Positions 9,596 through 19,625 of a DNA stretch of 26,944 nt are shown here, piece by piece. Position numbers and translations under genes: made by a program. Numbering within the stretch: the first letter of the stretch is position 1; every line of letters begins with the position of its first letter. Under the pieces are notes generated by a model that was not told the DNA's origin, searched no databases, and worked only from the letters and a program-made list of their open reading frames with translations. Origin of the DNA: Stephanodiscus triporus (taxonomy: Eukaryota > Bacillariophyta > Thalassiosirophyceae > Thalassiosirales > Thalassiosiraceae). The DNA lies in contig JALLAZ010000062.1 of NCBI GenBank assembly GCA_036939755.1, forward strand, positions 1 to 26,944. The letters are read 5' to 3'.

Positions 9596-11503
9596 ATGAT
9601 TACCTCAATCGCAGACTGCCGAGGTGACAAGAGCAGTACTTCCTGCGAAGTCGACGCCGTTCACAGCCCTACAGAAGTCTTTCGATGCATTAACAGCGAG
9701 AATTGGGAGGGGGCGTTGGATGCCGTGAGATGCAATCCTGCAGAAGCGAGAATCTGGATCTCTCGTCGCAAAAGCGACGGATTGGTCTGGCAGTATTTAC
9801 CCCTTCATCTGATATGCCTTCAAAATCGGCCTCCACTGAAGTTGTTACACGCCTTGTTGCAGCTTTACCCGCAAGCCGCCTCTCTTCCTACACCCCACGA
9901 TGGCAATTTGCCCATTCATTATGTCTGCGAAAGTGGATGCGAGGATGCAAATGTCTTCGCTGCACTACTAGCATCGTGTCCCCAAAGCTTGGACTGCAAA
10001 AACAAAAAGGATAAAACTCCCTTGCTCATGTGTCATGCCAAATCTAGGGCGGTATTAATGAACGTATTACGGCAGAGGAATCCGCTACCTTTCAAAGATC
10101 AGCTGCAGAGTAAACGAAAAAAGAATAAGCAGTCGAGAAAACAGGTAGAGAGGAGAAATGACATTGATACGTCTTGGAACGAAACGCCGCCTTCTGTTCC
10201 GAAATTCATCGACGACGACGAGGCAAGTGGTCGGAACACTGCAAAGACACCCAGAGCATCCAATTACACTTCAAAGACACCCAGAGCATCCAATTATGGT
10301 CGCTCTAGTAAGATACAGATAAAGGACAGAGAGCACTCCCCATTATCCTCAAACACTGCATCCTCCGGTCGCGATGGTGGCATCGACGCAGCAACATCTA
10401 TAACTAATTTTGCGCGCTCTGCCCTCACTTATCTGTATCCATCATATCATGGGGAGTCCTCGTCAGAGCAAGAAGACGAGCCAGTTCAAAAGCAGGCAGG
10501 AACTTTGATCGAGGTGAATTATTCCCAGCAGCGAATCATTGATGAGCTGACGAAAAGGTTGGATCATCTCACTTCGTCCAAGGCAGTCAACACAGATGAT
10601 TCCAAGTTGTGCGAACGAATTTTAGCCAAGGCTGAGACAGACAACGTCGCATTCCGGACGCAAATTCAGCATCTCCAGGATGAGAAGGAAGAGATGAGAA
10701 GGGTGACGGAATTGAAAGAGAAGGCGGCCAATCAGTTATTTGACCAGATTAGGACGATTCTTAGTGAAAAGGGCTCGCAAATGAAGATCGATGTTTTTGC
10801 GGATGTATCTTCCTCCCACAGTGCTAGCAGTGGCTGCAGCGGTTCATGCGATGTTCAGATCGTGGAGGCCCTTCAGACGGTCTTGTCTCATATGGACAAA
10901 AGGAATAACAATCTGCATTCCAGGATCGCATTGCTAGAAGCAGATCTTTCTAAGTCCGAGGTCGCCATGAAAATGGCACAGTCTAAGAACCAACTACTGC
11001 AAGGTGAAAAAAACTCCATCACCGACAGACTCCGTGATCTGGAGTTGAAGTCAACCATCTTAGAGGAGGACAAAGTGATGGCGCAAACAAGTCTCAGTGA
11101 GCTAAAAGATCGGGTTAGTACACTGACAGTGATTAACCAGTCTCTGCAGGAGCAGGTAGACTCCTTTTCAAATAGGCAAGTAAACCAGGAACTGGACCGT
11201 CTAAATGCCGAGCTTACTCAAATGAAAGAGGTGAAGGCTGAGACTGACCAACGACAAGCAGCGGAGATTGAGAAAAGGACAAAGTCTCTGCTTGAAAAAA
11301 ACCAATCCCTGAAAGAGACGATACTTTTGAACAATAGTAAGTACTCAAAGAAAGTGCAGGAGCTGGGTGAAAAAAATTCTTTATTAGAGAAGGCAAACAT
11401 TGAACTGAAGCAGAGTTTTGCCAGGAAGTTGAGCGCCGAGGCTCAGCCAGATGTGGCAGTGCAGCTCAAGGGAGATAAAAAGTCGTTGCTGTATGAGGTT
11501 TGA
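9596..11503 (+). CDS. Ankyrin-repeat protein with long C-terminal coiled coil
   Basis: This single-exon gene encodes 635 aa from ATG 9596; the open frame extends upstream but has no earlier ATG. Residues about 24-160 form two to three ankyrin-like helical hairpins, with LPLHLICLQ, NLPIHYVCESG and KDKTPLLM as the typical repeat landmarks. This WQYLPLH...GNLPIHYVC style is common in a large diatom ankyrin family. Residues about 165-300 are low complexity, basic then Ser-rich, and include an exact tandem repeat of KTPRASNY (residues about 217-234). From about 303 to the end the sequence is mostly heptad-rich Gln/Glu/Lys/Leu coiled coil, with a Ser/Cys-rich break near 405-420. No signal peptide or membrane segment is visible. 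A cytoplasmic or cytoskeletal scaffolding role is plausible from architecture, but no partner can be named. Confidence 0.85.
   Translation: MITSIADCRGDKSSTSCEVDAVHSPTEVFRCINSENWEGALDAVRCNPAEARIWISRRKSDGLVWQYLPLHLICLQNRPPLKLLHALLQLYPQAASLPTPHDGNLPIHYVCESGCEDANVFAALLASCPQSLDCKNKKDKTPLLMCHAKSRAVLMNVLRQRNPLPFKDQLQSKRKKNKQSRKQVERRNDIDTSWNETPPSVPKFIDDDEASGRNTAKTPRASNYTSKTPRASNYGRSSKIQIKDREHSPLSSNTASSGRDGGIDAATSITNFARSALTYLYPSYHGESSSEQEDEPVQKQAGTLIEVNYSQQRIIDELTKRLDHLTSSKAVNTDDSKLCERILAKAETDNVAFRTQIQHLQDEKEEMRRVTELKEKAANQLFDQIRTILSEKGSQMKIDVFADVSSSHSASSGCSGSCDVQIVEALQTVLSHMDKRNNNLHSRIALLEADLSKSEVAMKMAQSKNQLLQGEKNSITDRLRDLELKSTILEEDKVMAQTSLSELKDRVSTLTVINQSLQEQVDSFSNRQVNQELDRLNAELTQMKEVKAETDQRQAAEIEKRTKSLLEKNQSLKETILLNNSKYSKKVQELGEKNSLLEKANIELKQSFARKLSAEAQPDVAVQLKGDKKSLLYEV
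10244..10297 (+). repeat. In-frame 30-bp tandem duplication
   Basis: Two copies of a 24-nt unit, differing only in the last base (C versus T), lie 30 nt apart and encode KTPRASNY twice. The near-identity at DNA level points to a recent duplication. Confidence 0.85.
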
Positions 11504-12332
11504 TTGTATTACAGGATATTGTATTTGTCAGGATTGGATGATGCGAGACACTGGTGTCTGTACGAAATAAAATGTTATGTAAATTTGTTAGTCTGTTATT
11601 CTCAATGTGGGAAGAGTGGTGCGCTTCCTACAATGCCGTTCGCCTGCGATTGTTCTTCGTGGGCCAGAAGCACAGGGAAGAGGAGGGCGGACGTCGATTT
11701 TGCCACAGCAGTTAAACAATTAAATCGGACTGATAAAATCAATCAAGTGAAGGCCCACTTGTTCTTTGCGCATGCAATAAGCAAGTTATTTAAGATTTTC
11801 TTGATGATTATATCTTAATACCATCTCAGTGAAAGACTGATCTGTTCTGCCAATTCATCCTCGGCAACAATCGTGCACACTTTGTCCAGGACCTTTTAGG
11901 ATTTCGTGCCGAACATAAGCATAAGGAAAGGATGGTGGTACTACATGCCAAGAGTGAGGAAGAGGTATGGATGGTGGTTAAGCATGCAAAGCTTCTGGTC
12001 AAGTGTGCCACTTGAAAGGAGTATCTAGGGACCTAGATACTCTAAGAACCGTTTACTACAATAAATTAATTAATCCATGATCGTGAGCGTTATCACATAG
12101 AACAAGTGTGAGGAGGTGGCTGAACAATCTGAGGAATAAAAGCGGAAGATCAGAGTTGACCCGGATCAGGCACCATGGCTTGTTGAGATTGGGGTTCTTA
12201 AATAGATAAAGCAAGAACTATTTATTATTGATTTATTATTTAGTCGGTTTTGATAATCTCAACATCTCTACTGACTATTGACTATTTTCTTTATGCAGAT
12301 ATTGGAAGAATATTGGGAGCCACTGGAAAAAA
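11504..12332. other. Intergenic stretch between convergent genes
   Basis: This holds the 3' flank of the ankyrin gene, with an AATAAA near 11566 that could serve as its polyadenylation signal. A plus-strand open frame at 11833-12015 (60 codons, no ATG at its start) reads like protein (FILGNNRAHFVQDLLGFRAE) but is isolated, and I do not recognise it. An 11-nt-arm palindrome is at 12019-12042. Otherwise it is AT-rich and featureless. Confidence 0.4.
12019..12042. repeat. Perfect inverted repeat, 11-nt arms, 2-nt loop
   Basis: GAGTATCTAGG and CCTAGATACTC flank GA. The position between two convergent genes would fit a 3'-end structure or a tiny mobile remnant. Confidence 0.6.
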
Positions 12333-13940
12333 CTAGATTGTCACTTGGAAATACTTCCACAGCACACTAAATAGAGCTCCTTGAATGGCGTTTGTCAACA
12401 GACGTGTTTGTAGTCCACGCCCGAACAGTCCCAACACACCATCGTTTTCAATGACCAGTGCTAATGCCTCTTTGTAAGAAATCTCTTTTTTCCCATTGTC
12501 CCCAAGACCCGCTGTTTGTTTCGTAGTTTTGATCACTGTTTTCATTGTCATTATCAGATGCCGCACAAAAAATACGTCATCAACGAAAAGACTCACCACG
12601 CAAACTATTGGAGACAATATCTGAGACACAAGATGCTGAGAGCCCTAGCACTGCAGACCTAACAAGAAACAGGAGAATATCATCCTCTTTGGTGATTGTT
12701 GGAAGTTTATCGTTCAAAAAGTTGTAGGTTGTAAACCAAGGATAGTGCCCCGCGGCTGTTGCTGCAGCACTAGCAATAGCGCCCTGATAAAGAGGAGCGG
12801 GTCCACTTTCGAGCACTCTCTCTCTGAGCCTCTCCAGACCATCTGATCCTTCCACTTGCATAACAGTTTTACTAGTATCAATAGGCATCAAGAAGATACG
12901 CCAAAGTCCGGCAGAGACGCTTCCCGCTGCAGTTCTACAAGCGAAGATTGCTATAAATGAGTGCGATGCCCCCATCAATTAAGTAAAATGCAAAATTCCG
13001 CAGTGTCTCCTTACTTGATAGGGATTGGTAATGATGCAGTTTCCGGTATACTTTCCAGCAGTGCTAAGACTCCAACGTTCGCCGCCGTATCTCCAAATCG
13101 TGTGAGGGGCCCCTATGTATATAGAGGGGAAAAAAGTTCAGCTGATCTGACGGCAAAGAGCAAAGGCAGATGCGCATGATGACTGAAATAGTTTAACCAG
13201 AGCTGGGACGTACCTGAACAAGAGCAAAGGGCAGACCTTGATATAATCTTGGAATGCCTCCATCTTCGTAAAGTTCCTTTAGTGAAGATGAAAGCGTGCC
13301 CCCTATGAAAGTGGAGAAAGAATTAGAAAGAAAGAGCAACCTGGAGGTGTGGATATCAAAATCAAATACGATACCCGCAATTTCGCTCACCAAAGCGATA
13401 TTGGTAATTCATTGTAGTCCTCAACCACATGAGAGAGAGAACTTGAACCACAGCGGCCGCCGCACCCGCTTTCCCACCACCCAACGCCTTTTTCGCCGCG
13501 CTCTCTACTATTGTGTTTATGGAAGGAGGTGCGATGACTTCCGGCAGGATGGCATCACTATATGCCAATGCAGTTGTCGTCGAAATGTCTGATATTAGTT
13601 CATGGTTCATTGGGTCTTGCGAAGGGTTGATCATAGTATCCGCATTCGCATCTTCATACACAGTCAAAATGGATGCAGCACAAACCATCGTGACGAAGAA
13701 CGCCCGCCTGTCGACTCCGCCTCCCATCCCATCAAGTTGCCGTTGGACCTCATCCGCTGATTCTAATGTTGGCAAGGGAAGCCTAACAACTTCATTAATT
13801 GTTGGCCCCGAAAGCCTTTGACAAGCTTCATTTTTAGTTTTTGTCAACGCAATAACATTATGAACTGAACCGACGGAGAACCCATCGATGAGCTGAACAT
13901 GGACAGCTAAGAACAACAGCACGCTCTGCAGCATCATCAT
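12333..13940 (-). CDS. Mitochondrial-carrier-family protein with organelle-type leader
   Basis: Five exons (13940-13391, 13302-13214, 13112-13015, 12934-12597, 12535-12333) are separated by GT-AG introns of 88, 101, 80 and 61 nt. The exons sum to 1278 nt and encode 425 aa with all phases consistent. The start is the first ATG of three in tandem. The SLC25-type carrier fold begins near residue 145. The second-repeat signature is clear (PIDTSK, residues 263-268), while the first and third are degenerate (SLMWLR; the SDIVSNSLR region). [19 protein letters not shown] and [16 protein letters not shown] are the typical matrix-helix and even-helix segments. The N-terminus is unusual for a carrier: a hydrophobic signal-like segment (about 4-17, ending LIDGFS) is followed by DRRAFF, a second hydrophobic run and ANAD (about 76-101), resembling a plastid leader plus a twin-arginine-like signal. 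The substrate is unknown. Confidence 0.88.
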
Positions 13941-14194
13941 CAAGAGATTGGTAATATGCAGCTGGCCACAGTGATTAGAGCAGCGCAACGGGTACGAACT
14001 CTAGAGAGTTCTACTACAGTTTCCATATCAATTAGTACTATTTTTTGGGTTGTAGGATGTAGTATTCCGACTGGTCGAGCTGACCTTGATGGCTATCCCG
14101 GGCCCACGGAAATATTAATTGATATGGAAACTGTAGTATTGGACTTGCCCGAGGCGAGCTCCCCCCCGGCCCCTTCATAAATAATTGTGGCTCA
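13941..14194. promoter_or_regulatory. Divergent promoter region with inverted repeat
   Basis: This 254-bp gap separates the start codons of the carrier gene (minus) and the SURP/SET-like gene (plus) and must contain both 5' regions. It carries a perfect 23-bp inverted repeat. I see no clear TATA box. Confidence 0.55.
14012..14138. repeat. Perfect 23-bp inverted repeat, 81-nt spacer
   Basis: The arms at 14012-14034 and 14116-14138 are exact reverse complements (outer end TACTACAGTTTCC). It may be the termini of a very small MITE, or paired regulatory sites for the divergent genes. Confidence 0.75.
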
Positions 14195-17100
14195 ATGCCT
14201 CATCAAGAGTATTTGCGGAGGCTGATCGATGACGAGACGAAATGTTCTCCCGCGAGTTCAGATGAACGAGGCGATGCATCGCCCGGTGACTTCAAACGTC
14301 GACATACGCATCTAGGAGCGCGTGCGCTTGCGGCACTTGCACAGGATGAGAGTGAAGCAAGCAGCGAGGAGGGTGACCAACCATCGGGAGATACTCCGCG
14401 TGCCATGTCCGCGCCACTGTTCATCGCACGTGACCCAACTCCACACGTAGGGCAAGGGGAAATGGCCGGAACTCTGCAGAAACTGCGAAATGCAAAGGCA
14501 TTAGGTATTGGTTTAGGTGGTAGTCCAGCTGTTAGCGTTGCAAATCGCTCCTCTCGATCTTCTGACCGCCCCCCATCCAATAACGTTGCAAGTGCTCATC
14601 ATGCAGGCCGCACAACTATGGATGGAGTAGCATCCTCTCGAAGTAATAGTGCTGGCCTCTCTTCCAGGGGAATGATGCTTCCAGGGCCATCACATAATAT
14701 CGGTCTAAATAGACATATATATAATATTGACCTCGCAACCAAGAAAGACATGTCTGATAATCCCTGTATGGAAGGAACCCCGGAAAGTGCGAAGAATAAT
14801 CAGCAGAATACATGGGGAATAACGCCAATTAACCGAAAAGGCGTTGTAGATTTGACGATAGATTCAAGCGACGAGGATGAGATACAATTAATTACGCAAA
14901 CTTCGAAGAAGCATAAGGCTCAAACTCCCGATAATGCCGAAAAAAATCACCATGGAAAGAATCATATGCCGAACCAACAAACGGAGAATGTTAAGAATAA
15001 AAGCAATCATCCACCATTGAAACAGGAAGGTCATGCGCAAGCAATGACCGACCAACTCGTTGACCTCATTCCGAATGATTTTGGGGGGGCGAGACAAGCG
15101 ATGCTAACTGCAAACAATGAGAACAACAGCCAAACAGTGAATCTGCCCATCAATACTGATAATAATAAGGAAAAACTCATTGCTTCGAGGTCCCTAAATG
15201 AAACGGTTGGACCGAAAAAGATCAGCGCCGCTGGCACGCTTTTGTGCTCCCTCACTGGGTCACTGTCCCGCACTACGAGAGGAGGCAACAGCTATCATAG
15301 CATCCGAGGATTTTGGGAATACGAGAATCATAATCAGTTCGGAGCCGAATGCAAATCCTTCCAGGCTCTTGGATTGAATCGTTTTGAGCTTTGTCGCCAG
15401 ATCACGTCTGATATCGAGACGCCACCGTTAACTGAAGGTGGCATCTTTAATGGATCATTCGCATATAGCTGGGCGCAAAAGGGGGAACCAGAAGAAAGTT
15501 TCATCATTCACGAAAGTGACGTGAACATATCTTTTTCGAAACAGGATGAGGAATCGCAATCATTCGCCCTTACTGGAACTGGTCGAAATCGGCTGGGAAA
15601 GTTTCAGCTTGTTGGTACCGCGTGCAAAAGGGTGATGGGTGATTCTTACGACTTGCAATGTTTGAAAGAGTATACTGAACTTTTTGAAGCGCAGCCCAGC
15701 CCAGATGACAATCGGAGAGAGTATACGACATTGCTGTCGAGCAACCCAGATGACAGCGTACACAAGTCAACAGTGGATAGGAAGAAAATGAGGCTGTCGT
15801 CGACGGAAAAAATATTGAAATCGGTCGGATCCGGTGGTTGCGGAGAAATCTCCGGCATCGTCCTGCCCCCGCCTGACATCCGCGCGGTCGTGGACTCCAC
15901 CGCCCTCTTTGTGTCAAAGAACGGCCGCGCCTTCGAGTCAAAGATTCTCAACAGCGAGGAAGGCAGGATGCCAAAGTTTGCCTTCCTCCTCGACACGTCG
16001 CCCTTCCACGCATATTACGAGGACCGGATCCGTTTCTACGACGAGGAGGAAAATCTGATAAAGCAGAAGGAGAGGGAGGAGGCAGAAAGGAGAGCCACGA
16101 ATGAGGCATCCATGGCTCTAGCAATCTCCACGTCACTCGATGATTCTAATGCCTCCCATATGTCTGATGATGTGGACTTGCCTGACGACGCAGCTGAAAG
16201 AAATGAGGAAGTAGATCAAACAATCAATTATATTGGTGCTCATGCGGCGCAGAGGTCATGGCAAGAGTTTGGTGACTTTCAAAGCATGCATCCAATGGCC
16301 ACGGAAGATACCGTTGAGAAATCTCACACAAATGACGAACTGGAAGCCTGCTATGACATTGAGGGAAAATCCGACGAGGATCAAGTCCGACGCGACCAAA
16401 GGGATACACAACACGAGCATGTGCTATTGGAAACTATTTTGGGCTCGCACTGGGCATCAGTTATTAACAGTCGCTGTGGTTTAAAAACAGCCAGAGAACT
16501 CTATGATGCAAAAGGTGAAGAATTAATCAAGCATTTGATTGAAGTTGTTGGTGCTGATTTTCAAGGTCGCCCGGAGAAAGATGTCGAGCTCATTTCAGAA
16601 GGCCTGCTCTACGGCTGGTATATTCAAGTTGGAGAAGCCTTAAATGCGAATAAATCGATCTCTGAAAATACTCTGGCAAAGCCTCAAAGAAAAGCAGAAG
16701 TTGATTCTATTCAATCAAGCCCGCCTGGAAGCTGTACGGCATTTCTGACTCCACTGAGCTACGTCGAGCTCAAGTTCATCAAATCTCAGAATATTAAGAC
16801 GGACGTCGAGTTATCCGAGATAGATCCCTCTCTTTTAGCTCATAGATACGCTGCGTACCTGGACAAGACCCACAAACAAATATCCTTGACACATGCCTCA
16901 GAAGTTACAAGAAAGTGGCGGCAGCAGGCACGTTTAGTTCTTAGCATGATTCCAAGTGACATTTGCGTTAGCCTCCCGCAAATTACTCGACTTGAGAAAA
17001 ATTCTTGTCACAAAGCGATCATGCACACTGTTCCTAGTCTATGCACGACAGTATCAGATCAAGAAAATGGCGGCCTCCCCAGGAGGACTATTTTCACGCA

Positions 17101-19592
17101 TGACACAATAAACAGTACGTGCAAAGTTCCACTTTCATTAAGATTTTGCCTTCCACTTTTCAAATATCTCTCGTTTTATGTTTCCAGACGTTCTCTACGA
17201 ATTCCTTATCACCATTGGAGATTCTACTTGCACCGCTGAAGCAGGCAAGGGAGCATTTCTCACGTTCCGGTAAGACGAATAATCACATTTCATTGAAGCA
17301 TCATTGCTCTCACTATCCTCAAAACAACTTCATAATTTAGTCGACACTCACAATTGTGTTTTCCTCAATACGAAGGGGTGCCAAAGTTCTAAAAGCGAGT
17401 AGCAAATGGAAGAAAAGAGGTCACATCCCTCAGAGTAAAACCAGAAAGCCCTTGGAGGCTTCATTCTCAAACACTTGTGCTGCCTTAGTAACTCTCAAGG
17501 GAACTGACCTCCACGGAGATGAACAACACTATGGCCCAGAACTTGATAATAGCGTTGGTCTCTATCGGGAATTCATGTTAGATGACTTTGAAGACACACA
17601 CGACAACATCACGTTCAGTAGCAATCATGAGGGTTGTGCTCTAATAGAACTTGAGAACCGATACGCTCCACTGATTCCGGCAGGTAAGAATCGCTCTTGG
17701 CCAATGTTTTTCCTAAAGCAAATATTTAGCGACGGGCACTTTATCACTTCTTTCTTTTCAAGACCGCAAAACAGATCTAGTATTCAGCGTTAAGGACTTT
17801 ATATTTTCACACGAACCATCATCATGGCGTTATGATGTCACGGAAAAGCTTCACGGGCAACCTCAGGTGGTGGATTTCACCGATGATACTACAGGGGCAC
17901 CACATGACATAGCTAAATCACACGTGAGCATGTATGTCAACGAAGTTGGACACAATAGTAATCTGGTTGAGAATGTTGAGGTAAGGTGTCAGTGCAGATC
18001 GCCTTTTAAGATTCGAATGTGTCAAAATCGTTTTAAAGCTCTTAATTTGTTCGAAGTCCCTGAGTCAGACACCACGATCAGTGACCTATTACATCTACAT
18101 AAATAAACCATTAGTGAAGGGTGAAACACTAGAGCTGCTTACGAATTACAAGGCAAGTCAAATGATTCGATGGGTGATAAGATCCTTATATGATGTGTTG
18201 GCATCTGAATTTGCAAATCAATCCAACGTAATGCAGGAACAGTATGAATCTATGAGAGAACGAAAAGGGTATGGAAAGTCTAACTTATTCGATGGAGCCA
18301 AAAGTGATTCTGATGATGTCTCAAGATTGCGAAGGAATTTAGAGGATCGCTTCTTATTGGATGCAAGCATCTTAACGTTTTCCGAAGATGACATAAGTCA
18401 GGTAGTTGATTTTTTCAAGGAGAAGGCTTGGTGTGGGATTGAAGCTGCGACGTCAGCACTTAAGGCTAATTGCAAAGCAGATGACTCAAACTTGCTAAGA
18501 CAGTGCGTCGCACGGCGTCGGCTCGATTGGCTGTGTAGAAGACTCAGGATTCGTTTTCTTGACCTTTTAGAGGACCAGGATCTGATCACGCCTGATTCCC
18601 GTTGCTTGGGCGAGGATGTTGTCTTCCAGGAGGGAATGTATATTTTTGTACATGATTGGCCGAATAAATCCCCTAGACCCGCATATACAGGCCTTGCGAC
18701 AATCATGTCCATCACCAAAGACAAGCACAACAGAGACGTTTTTGAGGTGTTAACGCCAGATAAAAAATATATCGAAGCTGTGCCAGAGGCTGTGGTTACT
18801 TACCCTACTGATGACGATTTTAAGGGCGCGCCTTTGAGGGTTTATACTAATTGGAAGAAGTGGAAGAAGCAGCAAGAGCTACCAAGAGAGAGACTGCGAA
18901 TGCTGAAAGTATTGGACACTTTTAATTGGGACCCGCTGTTTCTCACGGAGACTATTGCTTCATCAGCATCTTCTGGTATTCGAGCAAAGGTCGTTGATTC
19001 ATTGATATGGGATTTTGCAGAAGAAATGCTCTTCTTGCTCGCCAAAGACAAACGCCTCACTCAACCCTTTGATGAAATGATGTGGTGCCCCTTATCTATA
19101 TCACTTTTGGCGAAATGTGTTTATCTTATTGCTGATTTTCTACTTATGCGCAGGGACAAGCAAATCCTTTGTACAATGTTGACGGAATTGGCTTGTGACG
19201 CCGCCAATTCATTGAAGGAAATCATTAAAAACAGTGCAAATACTTCACAAGATGTTGATATTGGCAACTTAAACAAACACATTTGCGTCGGGAATCTGGC
19301 GTTCAAACACAAAGTGAATAGTCGTGTATTAGTCGTTGAATCAGTTCATATCAACATGTTGTGTGTTGATGAGTATCTATCCCCAGCTGTTGCCCCGTTG
19401 TCATTGGATTTTGACTGGTACCTAATCAATCAGATTACACTTCCAGTTCATGCGGTAGCATCATTGGTTGATTGGGATGGCAAATACTCTCTTGAGAAAC
19501 TATTCGAAAGGATCGAGCTGGACATAGATGCGTCGTACGTCAAGTTTTTTACACAAAAAGTCCAAGGTTGGCGTCCGATCGTCGAGATGTAA
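14195..19592 (+). CDS. Large protein with SIM, UIM-like, SURP and divergent SET-like segments
   Basis: Five exons (14195-17114, 17188-17269, 17376-17683, 17763-17980, about 18069-19592) are joined by GT-AG introns of 73, 106, 79 and about 88 nt, giving about 1,683 aa. The last acceptor is uncertain: AG at 18068, or 18056 in the same frame. In order: a disordered Ser/Asn-rich region; a SUMO-interacting-type motif VVDLTIDSSDEDE (about 217-229); a beta-rich module (about 345-500, RGFWEYE to GTGRNRLGKFQLVGTA) that I recall from other diatom proteins; a SURP domain (about 558-612, DIRAVVDSTALFVSKNG, KFAFL) as in splicing factor SF3A1; and a UIM-like helix (MALAISTS, near 640). Exons 2-5 contain GKGAFLTFRGAKVLK, DVTEKLHG, MYVNEVGHNSNLVENVE and KGETLELLTNY, which follow the order of SET-domain blocks but lack the canonical NHSC. 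A nuclear chromatin or RNA role is inferred. Enzymatic activity is doubtful. Confidence 0.85.
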
Positions 19593-19625
19593 ATCTATTA
19601 GTTGCAAGTTTCCAATCCCAATGAC

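Noticed and set aside
14203..14580. Minus-strand frame of 125 codons opposite the start of the SURP/SET-like gene
   Set aside because: It is antisense to a convincingly spliced gene and reads as Ser/Ala/Pro filler.
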